DNA from: Candidatus Coxiella mudrowiae
GTDB lineage: Bacteria; Pseudomonadota; Gammaproteobacteria; Coxiellales; Coxiellaceae
NCBI GenBank assembly: GCA_001077715.1
Contig: CP011126.1
Coordinates: 1,612,001-1,676,000, forward strand
Direction of reading: 5' to 3'
Length of the DNA: 64,000 nt
Below the pieces are notes generated by a model that saw nothing but the letters and a program-made list of their open reading frames with translations, was not told the DNA's origin and made no database searches. The stretch's first letter is position 1. Each line of letters starts with the position of its first letter. The position numbers and the translations under genes were made by a program. Shown here one piece after another: positions 1 through 8,917 of the stretch.

Positions 1-1
1 C

Positions 2-823
2 TTTTTACATTGGCTGGAAAACCACTGGCAAGAAGGCGTGAGTGAAATAACGGCTGCTCAAAAATTGGAAGCCTTTCGTCGAGAAGACTCGCGCTGTTTA
101 GATTTAAGCTTTCCCAGTATTAGTGGTTTCGGCTCTCATGGGGCCATCGTACATTATGCAGCTACACCAGAAACTGACATCTCTATCGATGATTCTACAC
201 TTTATTTGATCGATTCGGGTGGGCAGTATCTCTCAGGGACTACTGACATTACTCGCACTATTCACTTAGGAAATCCCACGCAAGAACAAATGCATCTTTA
301 TACCTTAGTCCTTAAAGGACACCTTGCGATTCGCCACATAATCTTCCCGAAAGGAACGTGTGGGGAACACCTCAATACTTTTGCCCACCAATTTTTGTGG
401 CGTGAAGCACTAGATTATGGTCACGGGACTGGACACGGCGTCGGAAGCTATTTGTGCGTGCATGAAGGACCCCAAGCCATCACGGCCCGCTATACACAAA
501 TTCCCCTGCAACCAGGCATGATCGTAAGCAACGAGCCTGGCGTTTACATGACCAATCAATATGGAATCCGAATTGAAAACCTCTGTTTGGTTACTGAAAA
601 ATTCAAAGCGAACGACAGTATGACGGGTCACGGCCCTTTCTATGGCTTTGAAGACCTTACATTAGTTCCCTATTGTCGAAAACTCATTAACCTACCAGAT
701 CTTTCTGAGCAAGAAATTCAACAGGTTAATGATTACCATCAGGAAATTTACCTCGCATTAAAAAATTTATTACCGAATAACGAATTAAATGACTGGTTGC
801 ACCAAGCAACAGCACCGCTCTGA
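2..823 (+). CDS. Xaa-Pro aminopeptidase (M24B family), C-terminal part
   Basis: Removes an N-terminal residue that precedes proline from peptides; a cytosolic dimetal peptidase. The reading frame is open to the left edge of the window, so the N-terminal creatinase-like domains are missing and about 273 residues remain. The pita-bread catalytic fold is visible: metal-ligand motifs LIDSGGQY, TTDITRT, HGTGHGVG, SNEPGVY and RIENL occur in the expected order. After them comes the C-terminal extension (FEDLTLVPYCRKLI) typical of the longer, roughly 600-residue aminopeptidase P type. An internal ATG at 38 exists but lies inside the conserved domain and is not the true start. It ends 106 bases before the zapB-like gene. 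No frame damage is seen. Confidence 0.9.
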   Translation, partial: FLHWLENHWQEGVSEITAAQKLEAFRREDSRCLDLSFPSISGFGSHGAIVHYAATPETDISIDDSTLYLIDSGGQYLSGTTDITRTIHLGNPTQEQMHLYTLVLKGHLAIRHIIFPKGTCGEHLNTFAHQFLWREALDYGHGTGHGVGSYLCVHEGPQAITARYTQIPLQPGMIVSNEPGVYMTNQYGIRIENLCLVTEKFKANDSMTGHGPFYGFEDLTLVPYCRKLINLPDLSEQEIQQVNDYHQEIYLALKNLLPNNELNDWLHQATAPL

Positions 824-929
824 GAAAACTATGTGAGGTTGACCTAATTAGGGGAAGACATTATTCTTAATTTATAAATCAATACCTACAATACCTAAGT
901 AAAAGAAATACTAAGAGGATATCCCAAGG

Positions 930-1142
930 ATGCAACCACCCCACACTATTGAACTCAGTGAACTCGAATATCAAGTAGATCACTTATTGCGTTCATTAGA
1001 GCGTCTAAAAACAGAAAATAATATGCTACGGCAAAAATTAGCAAATAATGCGCGGGAACGATCTTTATTGGTAGAAAAAAATCTTCATGCCGCTCAGAAA
1101 ATAAAAAAAATAATCGCACAATTAAGGGAAGAAATACCATGA
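930..1142 (+). CDS. Small ZapB-like coiled-coil protein (TIGR02449-type)
   Basis: A 70-residue, almost wholly alpha-helical protein with a heptad-like pattern (LEYQVDHLLRSLERLKTENN), matching the small coiled-coil family commonly encoded just upstream of zapA in gammaproteobacteria and thought to act at the division ring. AGAGGAT before the ATG is a plausible ribosome site. Its stop overlaps the zapA start (ATGA at 1139-1142), so the two are translationally coupled. The function is inferred from position and shape; no catalytic motif exists. Confidence 0.7.
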   Translation: MQPPHTIELSELEYQVDHLLRSLERLKTENNMLRQKLANNARERSLLVEKNLHAAQKIKKIIAQLREEIP

Positions 1143-1459
1143 GTTGTTATGTTGAGCAAAATATTATTTCGGTAAAAATTCTCGACCGCAGTTATAAAAT
1201 TAAATGCCCTCCCGAACAAGCGCAAGCGCTTCAAAAAGCTGCTAACTATGTCAATGAGCAAATTCGGAAAATGCGTCAAACCGTAAACATCAATAGTACC
1301 GAACATATAACTATAGTAACGGCTCTAAATATCTGCCATGAACTCATGCAGTTGCGTAAACAAAAAAATAATTATATCGATGTTATGAACCAACGTATTC
1401 AGAACCTTCAACGACGCATTGAAAATTTCCTGGAAACTAACGAAGAAATTGCTGTATAA
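1139..1459 (+). CDS. zapA: Cell division protein ZapA
   Basis: A Z-ring associated protein that bundles FtsZ filaments. The 106-residue product begins with the ZapA beta-hairpin domain (VEQNIISVKILDRSYKIKC), followed by the conserved stretch LQKAANYVNEQIRKMR and a C-terminal coiled coil. The length is normal for the family. Its start overlaps the preceding small coiled-coil gene by four bases, and the 6S RNA gene begins nine bases after its stop; the order zapA-ssrS-fau is the classic gammaproteobacterial arrangement. The last codons also contain the probable -10 box of the 6S RNA promoter. Confidence 0.93.
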   Translation: MSCYVEQNIISVKILDRSYKIKCPPEQAQALQKAANYVNEQIRKMRQTVNINSTEHITIVTALNICHELMQLRKQKNNYIDVMNQRIQNLQRRIENFLETNEEIAV

Positions 1460-1468
1460 TTTATAGTG
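1431..1468 (+). promoter_or_regulatory. Predicted sigma70 promoter of 6S RNA
   Basis: A perfect TATAAT lies at 1455-1460, overlapping the zapA stop codon, 8-9 bases upstream of the inferred 6S RNA 5' end. A weak -35-like TGGAAA is at 1431-1436 with an 18-base spacer. The promoter is inferred from the consensus match and from the position of the RNA helix. Confidence 0.5.
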
Positions 1469-1657
1469 TCCTCTGTGAATGTCGTTGCAAGTACCGCATA
1501 TTTGAACCTATACGAATATGATAGGGAATTGGCTGTGGTCACGCTGTTGAGCAAGCCCATCGAAGTCACATCACCGATGGGGAGCCTGAGGTAGTGCCCG
1601 CCTACTCCCACTTGAGCCTTTGGGTTCAATCAACGGCTTGCGACGACGTCATAGAGG
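1469..1657 (+). ncRNA. ssrS: 6S RNA
   Basis: 6S RNA binds the sigma70 RNA polymerase holoenzyme as a promoter mimic and dampens transcription in slow growth. The roughly 189-base interval between zapA and fau has the expected closed-stem architecture: the 5' end (CCTCTGTGAATGTCGTTGCAAG region, 1469-1490) pairs imperfectly with the 3' end (CTTGCGACGACGTCATAGAGG region, 1637-1657), leaving a large central region. The length and the genomic position directly before fau match the family. The ends are inferred from the terminal helix and could be off by a few bases. Confidence 0.85.
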
Positions 1658-1663
1658 TTTTTA

Positions 1664-2254
1664 ATGAATTCAGCTTCTGACAAAAAGCACCTGCGCGCCC
1701 TTCTTCGTCATCGCCGTAGCGCTCTTTTTATTCAAGAGCGAACTTATGCGGCCCAAGCCGTTTATAATAAAATAATGACGCTCAACCCTTTTGAAGTTAG
1801 TAAAAATATTGCGTTTTATAAGGCACACGATGCTGAAGTGAGTATTGACAAAGTGCTCACAAAAGCGCAGACAATGCGAAAAAATTGTTATTTGCCTGTC
1901 TTGCGTTCTTATCAGCACCACTTAGATTTTTATTCCTATCATTTAAAAAACCCTTTAATTAAAAACCGTTTTGGCATTGAAGAGCCTGATACCTTTCAAG
2001 AAAAACTTATTTCTATAGCCGATCTCGATTTAATTTTTCTACCCTTAGTCGCCTTTGACAAAAGTGGTAATCGGTTGGGCCGTGGCGCAGGATATTATGA
2101 TCGGGCTTTAGCACCTTTAAAAGATAGAGCTTTTAAAAAACCGGTATTGGTAGGCATCGCTTACAACTTTCAAAAAATCAACAAAATCCCCATCGAAAAA
2201 TGGGATTTTCCATTAAATTTTGTTATAACGGAAAAAACAATTTATCAATTTTAA
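1664..2254 (+). CDS. fau: 5-formyltetrahydrofolate cyclo-ligase
   Basis: ATP-dependent conversion of 5-formyl-THF to 5,10-methenyl-THF, recovering a dead-end folate. The 196-residue protein shows the N-terminal basic segment (KKHLRALLRHRRSAL) and the signature GNRLGRGAGYYDRAL near residue 140, which binds ATP and phosphate. The length fits the family (about 180-200). It lies seven bases after the 6S RNA, the arrangement seen for ygfA in enterobacteria. With folA and folB elsewhere in this window it indicates an active folate economy. Confidence 0.92.
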   Translation: MNSASDKKHLRALLRHRRSALFIQERTYAAQAVYNKIMTLNPFEVSKNIAFYKAHDAEVSIDKVLTKAQTMRKNCYLPVLRSYQHHLDFYSYHLKNPLIKNRFGIEEPDTFQEKLISIADLDLIFLPLVAFDKSGNRLGRGAGYYDRALAPLKDRAFKKPVLVGIAYNFQKINKIPIEKWDFPLNFVITEKTIYQF

Positions 2255-2272
2255 CATGCCATAGTTAAAATT
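2247..2272. terminator. Possible bidirectional terminator hairpin
   Basis: A perfect 9-bp inverted repeat (AATTTTAAC / GTTAAAATT, loop of 8) sits at the convergent 3' ends of fau and the broken EVE-domain gene. It is AT-rich, so stability is modest; the call rests on symmetry and position. Confidence 0.35.
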
Positions 2273-2699
2273 TCTTGCCATTCCGTTTTGTAACAGGAGT
2301 AATCGGCAACCGATTCCCTTTACGCAAAATAATCATATCCTTTAATCGGGGGGTTCCGCAGCTCCTCCAATGTTACAGTTCGATCAAATTTTTTCTTAAA
2401 TTGAATATCTACCGTAAACCAGCGGGACTTTTCAGGTAAGGTTTTGAGATCGTAATACTTACTTCTTTTATCAAAAGCGGTAGTATCAGGATAGGCTTCT
2501 CGCACGATTTTTACCACTCCTACAATCCCGAGTTCTTTACAGTTAGAATAATACAAAAAAGCATACTCATTTTTTTCATTCCTTCTCGGATGAAATTGCG
2601 TGCTTGATAATTACGAACACCATCCCATTGCGTAATTTTATTTTGCTTCAAATCATCGATGCTAAATATGAAAAGTTCCGTTTTAAACAACCAAAACAC
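2265..2699 (-). pseudogene. EVE-domain protein (DUF55), frameshifted
   Basis: Reading from 2699 downward, family sequence is recognisable across three frames: WLFKTE then SIDDLKQNKITQWDGVRNYQ, then after an A-tract frameshift near 2570-2577 YYSNCKELGIVGVVKIVREA through NPPIKGYDYFA, then a second frameshift at about 2320 before LRKGNRLPITPVTKRNGKK-like sequence. EVE domains are PUA-like and bind modified bases or nucleotides. The W, Y and VVKIVREAYPD segments make the family assignment solid; the breaks make it non-functional. Confidence 0.8.
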
Positions 2700-2743
2700 T
2701 TATCGTCTTTTCCGCAACAAGAATCCGATAAATAAAAATATTA

Positions 2744-3041
2744 TTAATAATTAGGTATTACAATTTGAAAAATAACGGGAAATAAAATAATGGCCAAAAG
2801 CGTCCAAATAAAGCCAATAATTCCTAAAACCAGAATGCTCACACACCCCCCCAAAAAAACAAAAAAGTATAATGGTAATACTCAATACTGTAATGGTCGC
2901 AACCACCACACCCCAAGCTGCAGCAGTAACTACTAACGTTAATCCAAGCAAAGGCAAAACTAAATGCCAACCCAACACCAATAATAAAATTATAATAATC
3001 GCAAGCACCCAGGGAAAAGTTCGACGATTGGGCTGTTCCAT
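2744..3041 (-). pseudogene. Small membrane protein, frameshifted in a G7 tract
   Basis: The start is strong: GAGGAG lies seven bases before the ATG at 3041. The first 60 or so residues contain two hydrophobic helices (WVLAIIIILLLVLGWHLVLP; a second near residues 33-65). A run of seven C on the plus strand (2845-2851) then shifts the frame; the next frame continues hydrophobically (SILVLGIIGFIWTLLAIILF) to a stop at 2746-2744, which is evidently the original C-terminus. The family is not recognised. It could be a plain pseudogene, a sequencing error, or a slippage-dependent gene. Confidence 0.6.
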
Positions 3042-3113
3042 AGTTAACTCCTCAAAGCATTCATTAATAATATCATAGGTTTTAACTACCCGAGTTCCAA
3101 TAGAGTGACCCTC

Positions 3114-3491
3114 CTAATCATTTACAACAAGAAATCCTGCCTCCTTCCATGCGATAACCCCTCCACCCATTGATAACACATTACGATAGCCCATTTTTTG
3201 AATACTATCTGCAGCAAGAGCGGAACGGAAGCCACTTCCGCAATACAAGACTAATTTTCGCTGATTATTAGGGATCACTTTCTCGAGGTCTCTTTCAATG
3301 ACGCCTTTCCCCAAATGGATAGCTCCCGGGAGGTGACCATTATCCCATTCGCTTTCTTCGCGAACATCGATAAGATCAAAGTCCTCCCCTTCTTCGATCA
3401 TTTTTTTAACGGAATAGATATCTGTTTCTTCCACATTAACTTTAGCAGCGGTGACCAATGCCACAAAACAAGGACTGTGCTGTTTTTTCAT
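3114..3491 (-). CDS. Rhodanese-like domain protein
   Basis: A single-domain sulfurtransferase of about 125 residues. The rhodanese fold motifs are in order: FDLIDVREESEW (strand and CH2A-like box), GHLPGAIHLGKG, and the active-site loop LYCGSGFRSALA with the catalytic cysteine at about residue 84, followed by GGGVIAWKEAGF. The start at 3491 is preferred over an in-frame codon at 3524 because AGAGAAG precedes it and because the earlier start would overlap parE. It lies 13 bases downstream of parE on the same strand. The sulfur acceptor is unknown. Confidence 0.85.
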   Translation of the reverse strand: MKKQHSPCFVALVTAAKVNVEETDIYSVKKMIEEGEDFDLIDVREESEWDNGHLPGAIHLGKGVIERDLEKVIPNNQRKLVLYCGSGFRSALAADSIQKMGYRNVLSMGGGVIAWKEAGFLVVND

Positions 3492-3504
3492 CGATTTTTC
3501 TTCT

Positions 3505-5421
3505 CTAAACTTCAATTTTAGCAAGATTTCCTTTTTTCTCTAACCACTTGCGACGATCCGCAGCCCGCTTCTTAGTTAACAACATATCCAAAAGCTGTTC
3601 CGTTTTATCTTTAGCTTTTACTATTAATTGAACTAAGCGACGAGTATAGGGATTCATAGTAGTTTCTCGGAGTTGACTGGGATTCATTTCTCCCAATCCT
3701 TTAAACCGCTGGATATTAATAGCGCCTTTTAATTTTTCAGCTTTGATACGGTCTAAAATACCTTCTTTTTCATCTTCGTCCAATGCATAAAAAATTTTTT
3801 TACCGACATCAATGCGATAAAGTGGCGGCATTGCGACAAACACATGACCTTTTTCTACTAAAGGATAAAAATGTTTCATAAAAAGGGCACAGAGTAGCGT
3901 TGCAATATGATAACCGTCCGAGTCAGCATCCGCTAAAATACAAATTTTTCCATAACGAAGACCTTCTAAATTAGAAGAGTCGGGGTCAACACCAATTGCA
4001 ATAGCAATATCATGTACTGCTTGACAAGCTAGTACTTGCTCGGCGTCTACTTCCCAGGTATTTAATATTTTTCCACGTAATGGCATAACGGCTTGAAAAT
4101 TTTTATCACGAGCTTGTTTTGCCGAGCCACCAGCGGAATCTCCCTCTACTAAAAACAATTCAGATTGCATGGCATCCGATAAAATACAATCTGCTAATTT
4201 TCCAGGCAAGGCTGGGCCCATGGTTACTTTTTTACGTTCTACTTTTTTGCTAATACACAATCGCTTTTGGGCATTAGCAATAGCCAGGTCAGCCAATGCT
4301 TTTCCTATTTCCACATTGTGATTAAGCCATAAACTAAAAGCGTCCTTTACTACCCCGATCACAAACACTGCAGATTGACGCGATGTTAATCGTTCTTTGG
4401 TCTGGCCCGAGAATTGAGGTTCTTCTATTTTTACAGACAATACATAGCGACACTGCTCCCAAATATCTTCACCTGTTAATTTTAAATTTCGAGTCAACAA
4501 CTTATGAATTTCGCAAAATTCGCGCATTGCTTCCAATAATCCAGTACGAAATCCATTGACATGCGTCCCACCTTGTAAGGTAGGAATTAAATTCACATAA
4601 CTTTCCTTAATACCTTCTTCCCCTTCAGGAAGCCAAGTAACCGCCCAATCCACCATTTCTTGAGCTCCCTTAAAACTTCCTACCCAAGGCTCCTCTGGCA
4701 AACGTTCGCAGTCACGGACAGTATTCAACAAATAGGTTTTTAATCCTTCTGCGTAATACCATTCAAGGTGTTGTCCGGTGTGTTCGTCGGTAAACCGAAC
4801 CATTAATCCAGGACACAAAACTGCCTTCGCGCGTAGAGTATGCTTTAAAGCAGAGATGCTAAATTTGGGACTATCAAAATACTGAGCATCGGGCCAGAAT
4901 CGAATACTAGTTCCTGTTTCTTGCTTACCACATGAGTCGACGGCATGTAATTTTAATATTTTTTCACCATTCGCAAAATCCATTTGATAAATTTTCCCTT
5001 CCTTTTTCACTTGAACAATTAATTTTTTTGATAGTGCATTTACAACGGAAATACCAACACCATGCAATCCGCCCGAATATTCATAAGTTTTATTGGAAAA
5101 TTTAGCACCCGCATGAAGACGGGTAAGAATTAATTCGACCCCAGAAACCTTATGTTCGGGATGAATATCAATCGGCATTCCGCGGCCATCATCAATAATT
5201 TCAAACGAGCCATCTTTATAGAGAACCACTTCAACATTGCGCGCAAATCCCGCAATCGCTTCATCCACGCTATTATCAATAGCCTCGTGAGCAAGGTGAT
5301 TAGGACACGAAGTATCGGTATACATACCCGGGCGTCGCTTTACCGGTTCCAAGCCACTTAAAACTTCAATAGCCTCGGCCGTGTAGCCTTTTTTACCTAT
5401 CTTTTGTGTTGCTTTCGTCAT
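3505..5421 (-). CDS. parE: DNA topoisomerase IV subunit B
   Basis: ATPase subunit of topoisomerase IV, which decatenates daughter chromosomes together with ParC. The 638-residue protein has the GHKL ATPase motifs HEAIDNSVDEAIAG, DDGRGMPIDIHPE and GGLHGVGISVVNAL in the N-terminal part, the transducer domain in the middle, and the TOPRIM domain with LVEGDSAGGSAKQARD and ILADADSDGYHIATLL. The IQRFKGLGEMNPSQL motif follows, as in type IIA B subunits. ParE rather than GyrB is favoured by the length (E. coli ParE is 630) and the absence of the long GyrB insertion. Intact. Confidence 0.95.
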   Translation of the reverse strand: MTKATQKIGKKGYTAEAIEVLSGLEPVKRRPGMYTDTSCPNHLAHEAIDNSVDEAIAGFARNVEVVLYKDGSFEIIDDGRGMPIDIHPEHKVSGVELILTRLHAGAKFSNKTYEYSGGLHGVGISVVNALSKKLIVQVKKEGKIYQMDFANGEKILKLHAVDSCGKQETGTSIRFWPDAQYFDSPKFSISALKHTLRAKAVLCPGLMVRFTDEHTGQHLEWYYAEGLKTYLLNTVRDCERLPEEPWVGSFKGAQEMVDWAVTWLPEGEEGIKESYVNLIPTLQGGTHVNGFRTGLLEAMREFCEIHKLLTRNLKLTGEDIWEQCRYVLSVKIEEPQFSGQTKERLTSRQSAVFVIGVVKDAFSLWLNHNVEIGKALADLAIANAQKRLCISKKVERKKVTMGPALPGKLADCILSDAMQSELFLVEGDSAGGSAKQARDKNFQAVMPLRGKILNTWEVDAEQVLACQAVHDIAIAIGVDPDSSNLEGLRYGKICILADADSDGYHIATLLCALFMKHFYPLVEKGHVFVAMPPLYRIDVGKKIFYALDEDEKEGILDRIKAEKLKGAINIQRFKGLGEMNPSQLRETTMNPYTRRLVQLIVKAKDKTEQLLDMLLTKKRAADRRKWLEKKGNLAKIEV

Positions 5422-5567
5422 TTTCTTACCTTTACTAGAGGCTTTTAGACAATTATTTTAACTACATTTTATATTGCATCGGAATATGATCCACGTTATT
5501 GTGCTTAGTTTCTTGATACCACTGTTTCTAAGCAGTGGGTAAATGATAAGTGGATTGTACTAAGCTT

Positions 5568-6881
5568 ATGCGTTATCTGTATACTTTGTTGTTTTATGCA
5601 GCTTTTCCTTTTGTCTTGCTTCGAATGTTATGGCGGTCCTGCAAAGTTAAAGGTTATCGCTATCGTCTTTTAGAACGTTTTGGATACATCGCTGCTCTGA
5701 ATTTGAATGAAAAATCTCTCTGGCTTCATGCTGTTTCAGTGGGAGAAGTTATTGCTGCTATTCCGCTCATTAAAGCTTTGTTGGAAGGTTATCCGCAATA
5801 TACTTTGGTAGTTACTACCACTACCCCTACCGGTTCCGAACAAGTTTATAAAAATTTTGGAGATCAAATTCGCCACGTATATTTTCTCTATGATCTACCA
5901 GGCCCCGTTAATCGATTTTTAAACCGCATTCATCCGCAATTGGCGATTATCATGGAAACCGAACTTTGGCCTAATGTACTGTATTATTCGCATCGAAAAA
6001 GAATCCCCATCCTCCTAGCGAATGCTCGCTTATCTGAACGTTCTATGCATAATTATCGGCGCATTGCTCAAGTTACTCGAAAAATGCTCTCACAGATCAC
6101 GTGCGTTGCAGCACAAAGTGATCTCGACGGCAAGCGCTTTCTCCAGCTTGGATTACCCTCCAATCGTTTACTCGTTACCGGCAATATAAAATTTGATTTA
6201 CACTTACCCGAATCCTTAATCGATGAAGGAAAAAGTTTACGGAGAAATTGGGGACTTCGTCCGACCTTAATTGCTGCCAGCACTCATGAAGGGGAAGAGA
6301 TTATCATTCTTGAGGCCTTTCGCCAATTACGCCATCAATTTCAGGATGCTCTTTTAATTTTAGTTCCTCGTCACCCTGATCGATTTGATAAGGTGGCTCG
6401 TCTTTGTGAATCCACTGGTTTTTCGATCGCTAAGCGCAGTTTAAATAGAATCCCCCATTCCCACACAGACATTTTACTCGGCGATACAATGGGTGAGTTG
6501 CGCTTGCTTTATGCGGCGAGCGATGTGGCTTTTGTAGGCGGCAGCTTAGTTCCAATAGGGGGACATAATTTAATTGAGCCCGCTGCGGTTCGTCTTCCCA
6601 TTATTAGCGGGCCTAATTTGCAAAATTTCGTGGCAATAAGTCATTTACTAAAAACTGCTAATGCACTGATAATTGTTTCTGATAGCAAAAACCTTTTTAC
6701 CAATGTAGCGCGATTGTTTAATAATCCACAAGAAAGAAAAAATCTTGGAAAACGAGCCTACCAAGTCAGTACCACTAACACGGGAGCACTTGATCAGCAT
6801 ATACAATGGATCGATACTGAATTAACTAGAGGACACCTGAAAGGTAACAAGCCTTCCCGAGCTACAGCTACCTTTCATTGA
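5568..6881 (+). CDS. waaA: 3-deoxy-D-manno-octulosonic acid transferase (Kdo transferase)
   Basis: Transfers Kdo from CMP-Kdo to lipid A precursor at the inner membrane, the first step of LPS core assembly. About 437 residues; an N-terminal hydrophobic anchor (YTLLFYAAFPFVLLRM), a GT-B donor/acceptor architecture with SVGEVIAAIPLIKAL, TTTTPTGSEQ, METELWPN, and the C-terminal GGSLVPIGGHNLIEPAA motif that binds CMP-Kdo. ATG 5568 is chosen over an in-frame GTG at 5550 because it sits directly before the membrane anchor. Divergent from parE. Its presence shows the organism still builds LPS. Confidence 0.93.
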   Translation: MRYLYTLLFYAAFPFVLLRMLWRSCKVKGYRYRLLERFGYIAALNLNEKSLWLHAVSVGEVIAAIPLIKALLEGYPQYTLVVTTTTPTGSEQVYKNFGDQIRHVYFLYDLPGPVNRFLNRIHPQLAIIMETELWPNVLYYSHRKRIPILLANARLSERSMHNYRRIAQVTRKMLSQITCVAAQSDLDGKRFLQLGLPSNRLLVTGNIKFDLHLPESLIDEGKSLRRNWGLRPTLIAASTHEGEEIIILEAFRQLRHQFQDALLILVPRHPDRFDKVARLCESTGFSIAKRSLNRIPHSHTDILLGDTMGELRLLYAASDVAFVGGSLVPIGGHNLIEPAAVRLPIISGPNLQNFVAISHLLKTANALIIVSDSKNLFTNVARLFNNPQERKNLGKRAYQVSTTNTGALDQHIQWIDTELTRGHLKGNKPSRATATFH

Positions 6882-7219
6882 ACCCTTCGTTTAACACCCT
6901 CACCCTCAATAGGGCATCAAAAGCTCTATCATTTCGTCACAGGCAGCTGTGTTTCAGTAATTGCCAGATTACTCATCGTAGCTAACGTTAATGAAGGGCC
7001 CGACACAGCCGACACCTAGGGCTTTTCTTTTCTTTATATTACTTTGTACCAGCCTTTCTGATAAACAATCTTAAGTTTGAACGGTGTGTGCTTTGTGTGC
7101 TTTTTCCTAGAGCTCTCTGCGTCAGACTTTTTTACGAGAGGCGAATAATTGCACTACGAAATGGTGTCCTTACGAAATGGTGTCCTTTTGGAGTAATTGC
7201 GACAACCTGGCGTCGATTG
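6882..7219. other. Intergenic region, no gene recognised
   Basis: 338 bases between the convergent waaA and tolC genes. No protein family was recognisable in any frame. The only structure seen is the tandem duplication at 7155-7186. Confidence 0.6.
7155..7186. repeat. Perfect 16-bp tandem duplication
   Basis: Two adjacent identical copies of TACGAAATGGTGTCCT (7155-7170, 7171-7186) in intergenic DNA, as expected from replication slippage. Confidence 0.95.
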
Positions 7220-8794
7220 TTATGAGGAAACGGAAGGGGTTGAGCTCGTTCCGCCTAAAGGGGTCCCCAACGTAGTATGTTGCAGTCTGGTAGATTTTCC
7301 GCCTCGAGCGGGGGACAAACCTGCCTCCCTTACATTATTTAAGTTATTGTTGGGCAAGGCAGGTAGTTTGGTAGCATATTTACTTACAGTAACAGGTTTA
7401 TTCACGTCAAATTTTACGGATTTCCCTAGCCAGGAATTGATCTCCAGCAAATCTTGAGGACATAGAGTTCCAGCCTGTTGTTTTAAAATAATAATATTGA
7501 TGATATACGTATAACGATCGCTAGCCCATTGTTGTTGAGCTTGATATAAATTCGTTACAGCATCCAACACATTCACCATCGTGCGTGTTCCTACCACATA
7601 GCCGGCTTGAGTAGCTTCTACTTTATTTTGGGCAGAAACAATAGCCTGTTGATCCGCTTTAATTTTGCTAATACCAGAATCCACACCAAGATAAGCCTGG
7701 CGGGTTTGCTGTATCACCTGCCGATGGGTAAGGTTCAGTTGTTGGCTAGCAGAGAGATAATTATATTCTTCCTGCCGAGTAGAATGGATCACATATCCAC
7801 CTTGAAAAATAGGGAAATTTAAATTAAGCCCACCACTCGTGCTCGTTGTAGTCGTATTTATAAAACCAGCTTCATCAGCGGCTGTAGACCCACTAAGACT
7901 GGGGGGGGAACCTTGTTGCTTGGTCCCATGCGTGATAACACCAGTTAAGGTTGGATACCAACCCATGGCAGTTTGTTTGACCAACTCCCGCTGCGCCAGC
8001 ATGGTATACAACACTGATTGGATAGAATAACTTTGTCGCTCAGCAATTATTGTCCACGCATTAATATTCCTGGGATAGGGTATTACCAATGGGATTATTT
8101 TTTTCAACCCAGCCAGAGATCTATATTCCCTTCCCGTGATGGCACGTAAATTTTCAAGTTGATTAGCTAAATTGTTGCGATCCTGAATTTCTTGAGCCAC
8201 TGCTTGATCGTAGCTAGCTTGGGCATCATAAACTCCGGTAATGGCGATTAAACCGACTTTAAATTTCTCTTCCGCGGTTATCAGCTGATGAAGAAAAGAT
8301 TCTTTTTGAGCGAGTGTGAATTGCAATTGGTCATAAGCATTCAATACATTAAAATAGGCTTGAGCTGTCCGAAACATTAAATCTTGAGCAGCGGCTATGT
8401 ATGTGGTTGTCGCCGCTTTTACCGTAAAATGAGCACGGCTGATCAATTTCCAAGTGGCATAATTAAATATCGGCTGGGTTAAGGTCACCAAATAACCATT
8501 TTGGTTAAAATACCCACTCGCACTATTAGGAGGACGCACACTAATTCTCTGATGAGTTCGTGTAAGTGACCCAGTGATCGTCACATAAGGGAATAAACCG
8601 GAGCCCGGCGCACCGGTTCCTGACATTGCAATGGGTAAATCTTGCTGGGCCGATAACCAGCCCGCGTGTGCTTTTAAAAAAGTGGGATCTCTCTCTACTG
8701 CTTGGCAATAAACTTGAATAAGATTATCTGCATAGAGCGACGGCATAATTAAAGAAAGAAGAGCCGCAGTGAAGTCAATGAGTTTTCTTTTCAT
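7220..8794 (-). CDS. tolC: Outer membrane efflux protein TolC
   Basis: Trimeric outer-membrane channel-tunnel that serves type I secretion and drug efflux pumps. About 524 residues: signal peptide (RKLIDFTAALLSLIMPSLYA), then two outer-membrane-efflux repeats rich in Ala/Gln helices, for example RTAQAYFNVLNAYDQLQFTL and QTRQAYLGVDSGISKI, the pseudo-duplicated TolC layout. The start at 8794 is chosen because it directly precedes the signal peptide; an in-frame codon at 8875 would bury it. A C8 tract (G8 on the plus strand near 7900) is inside the gene but the frame is intact. The adjacent exporter candidate in this window is dead, so other partners must be encoded elsewhere. Confidence 0.9.
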   Translation of the reverse strand: MKRKLIDFTAALLSLIMPSLYADNLIQVYCQAVERDPTFLKAHAGWLSAQQDLPIAMSGTGAPGSGLFPYVTITGSLTRTHQRISVRPPNSASGYFNQNGYLVTLTQPIFNYATWKLISRAHFTVKAATTTYIAAAQDLMFRTAQAYFNVLNAYDQLQFTLAQKESFLHQLITAEEKFKVGLIAITGVYDAQASYDQAVAQEIQDRNNLANQLENLRAITGREYRSLAGLKKIIPLVIPYPRNINAWTIIAERQSYSIQSVLYTMLAQRELVKQTAMGWYPTLTGVITHGTKQQGSPPSLSGSTAADEAGFINTTTTSTSGGLNLNFPIFQGGYVIHSTRQEEYNYLSASQQLNLTHRQVIQQTRQAYLGVDSGISKIKADQQAIVSAQNKVEATQAGYVVGTRTMVNVLDAVTNLYQAQQQWASDRYTYIINIIILKQQAGTLCPQDLLEINSWLGKSVKFDVNKPVTVSKYATKLPALPNNNLNNVREAGLSPARGGKSTRLQHTTLGTPLGGTSSTPSVSS

Positions 8795-8917
8795 AAGATT
8801 GTCTAATAGTTCTCGCGAGGTACCGTCCCCATTATAATCATCACCAACCCACCCCATTATCCTATAAATCCGCACAGCCTAGCAAACCTTACCGTATAAT
8901 GGGAATAAATTAATCAA

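Noticed and set aside
7197-8030. Plus-strand ORFs opposite tolC
   Set aside because: They are antisense to a long, family-consistent TolC frame.
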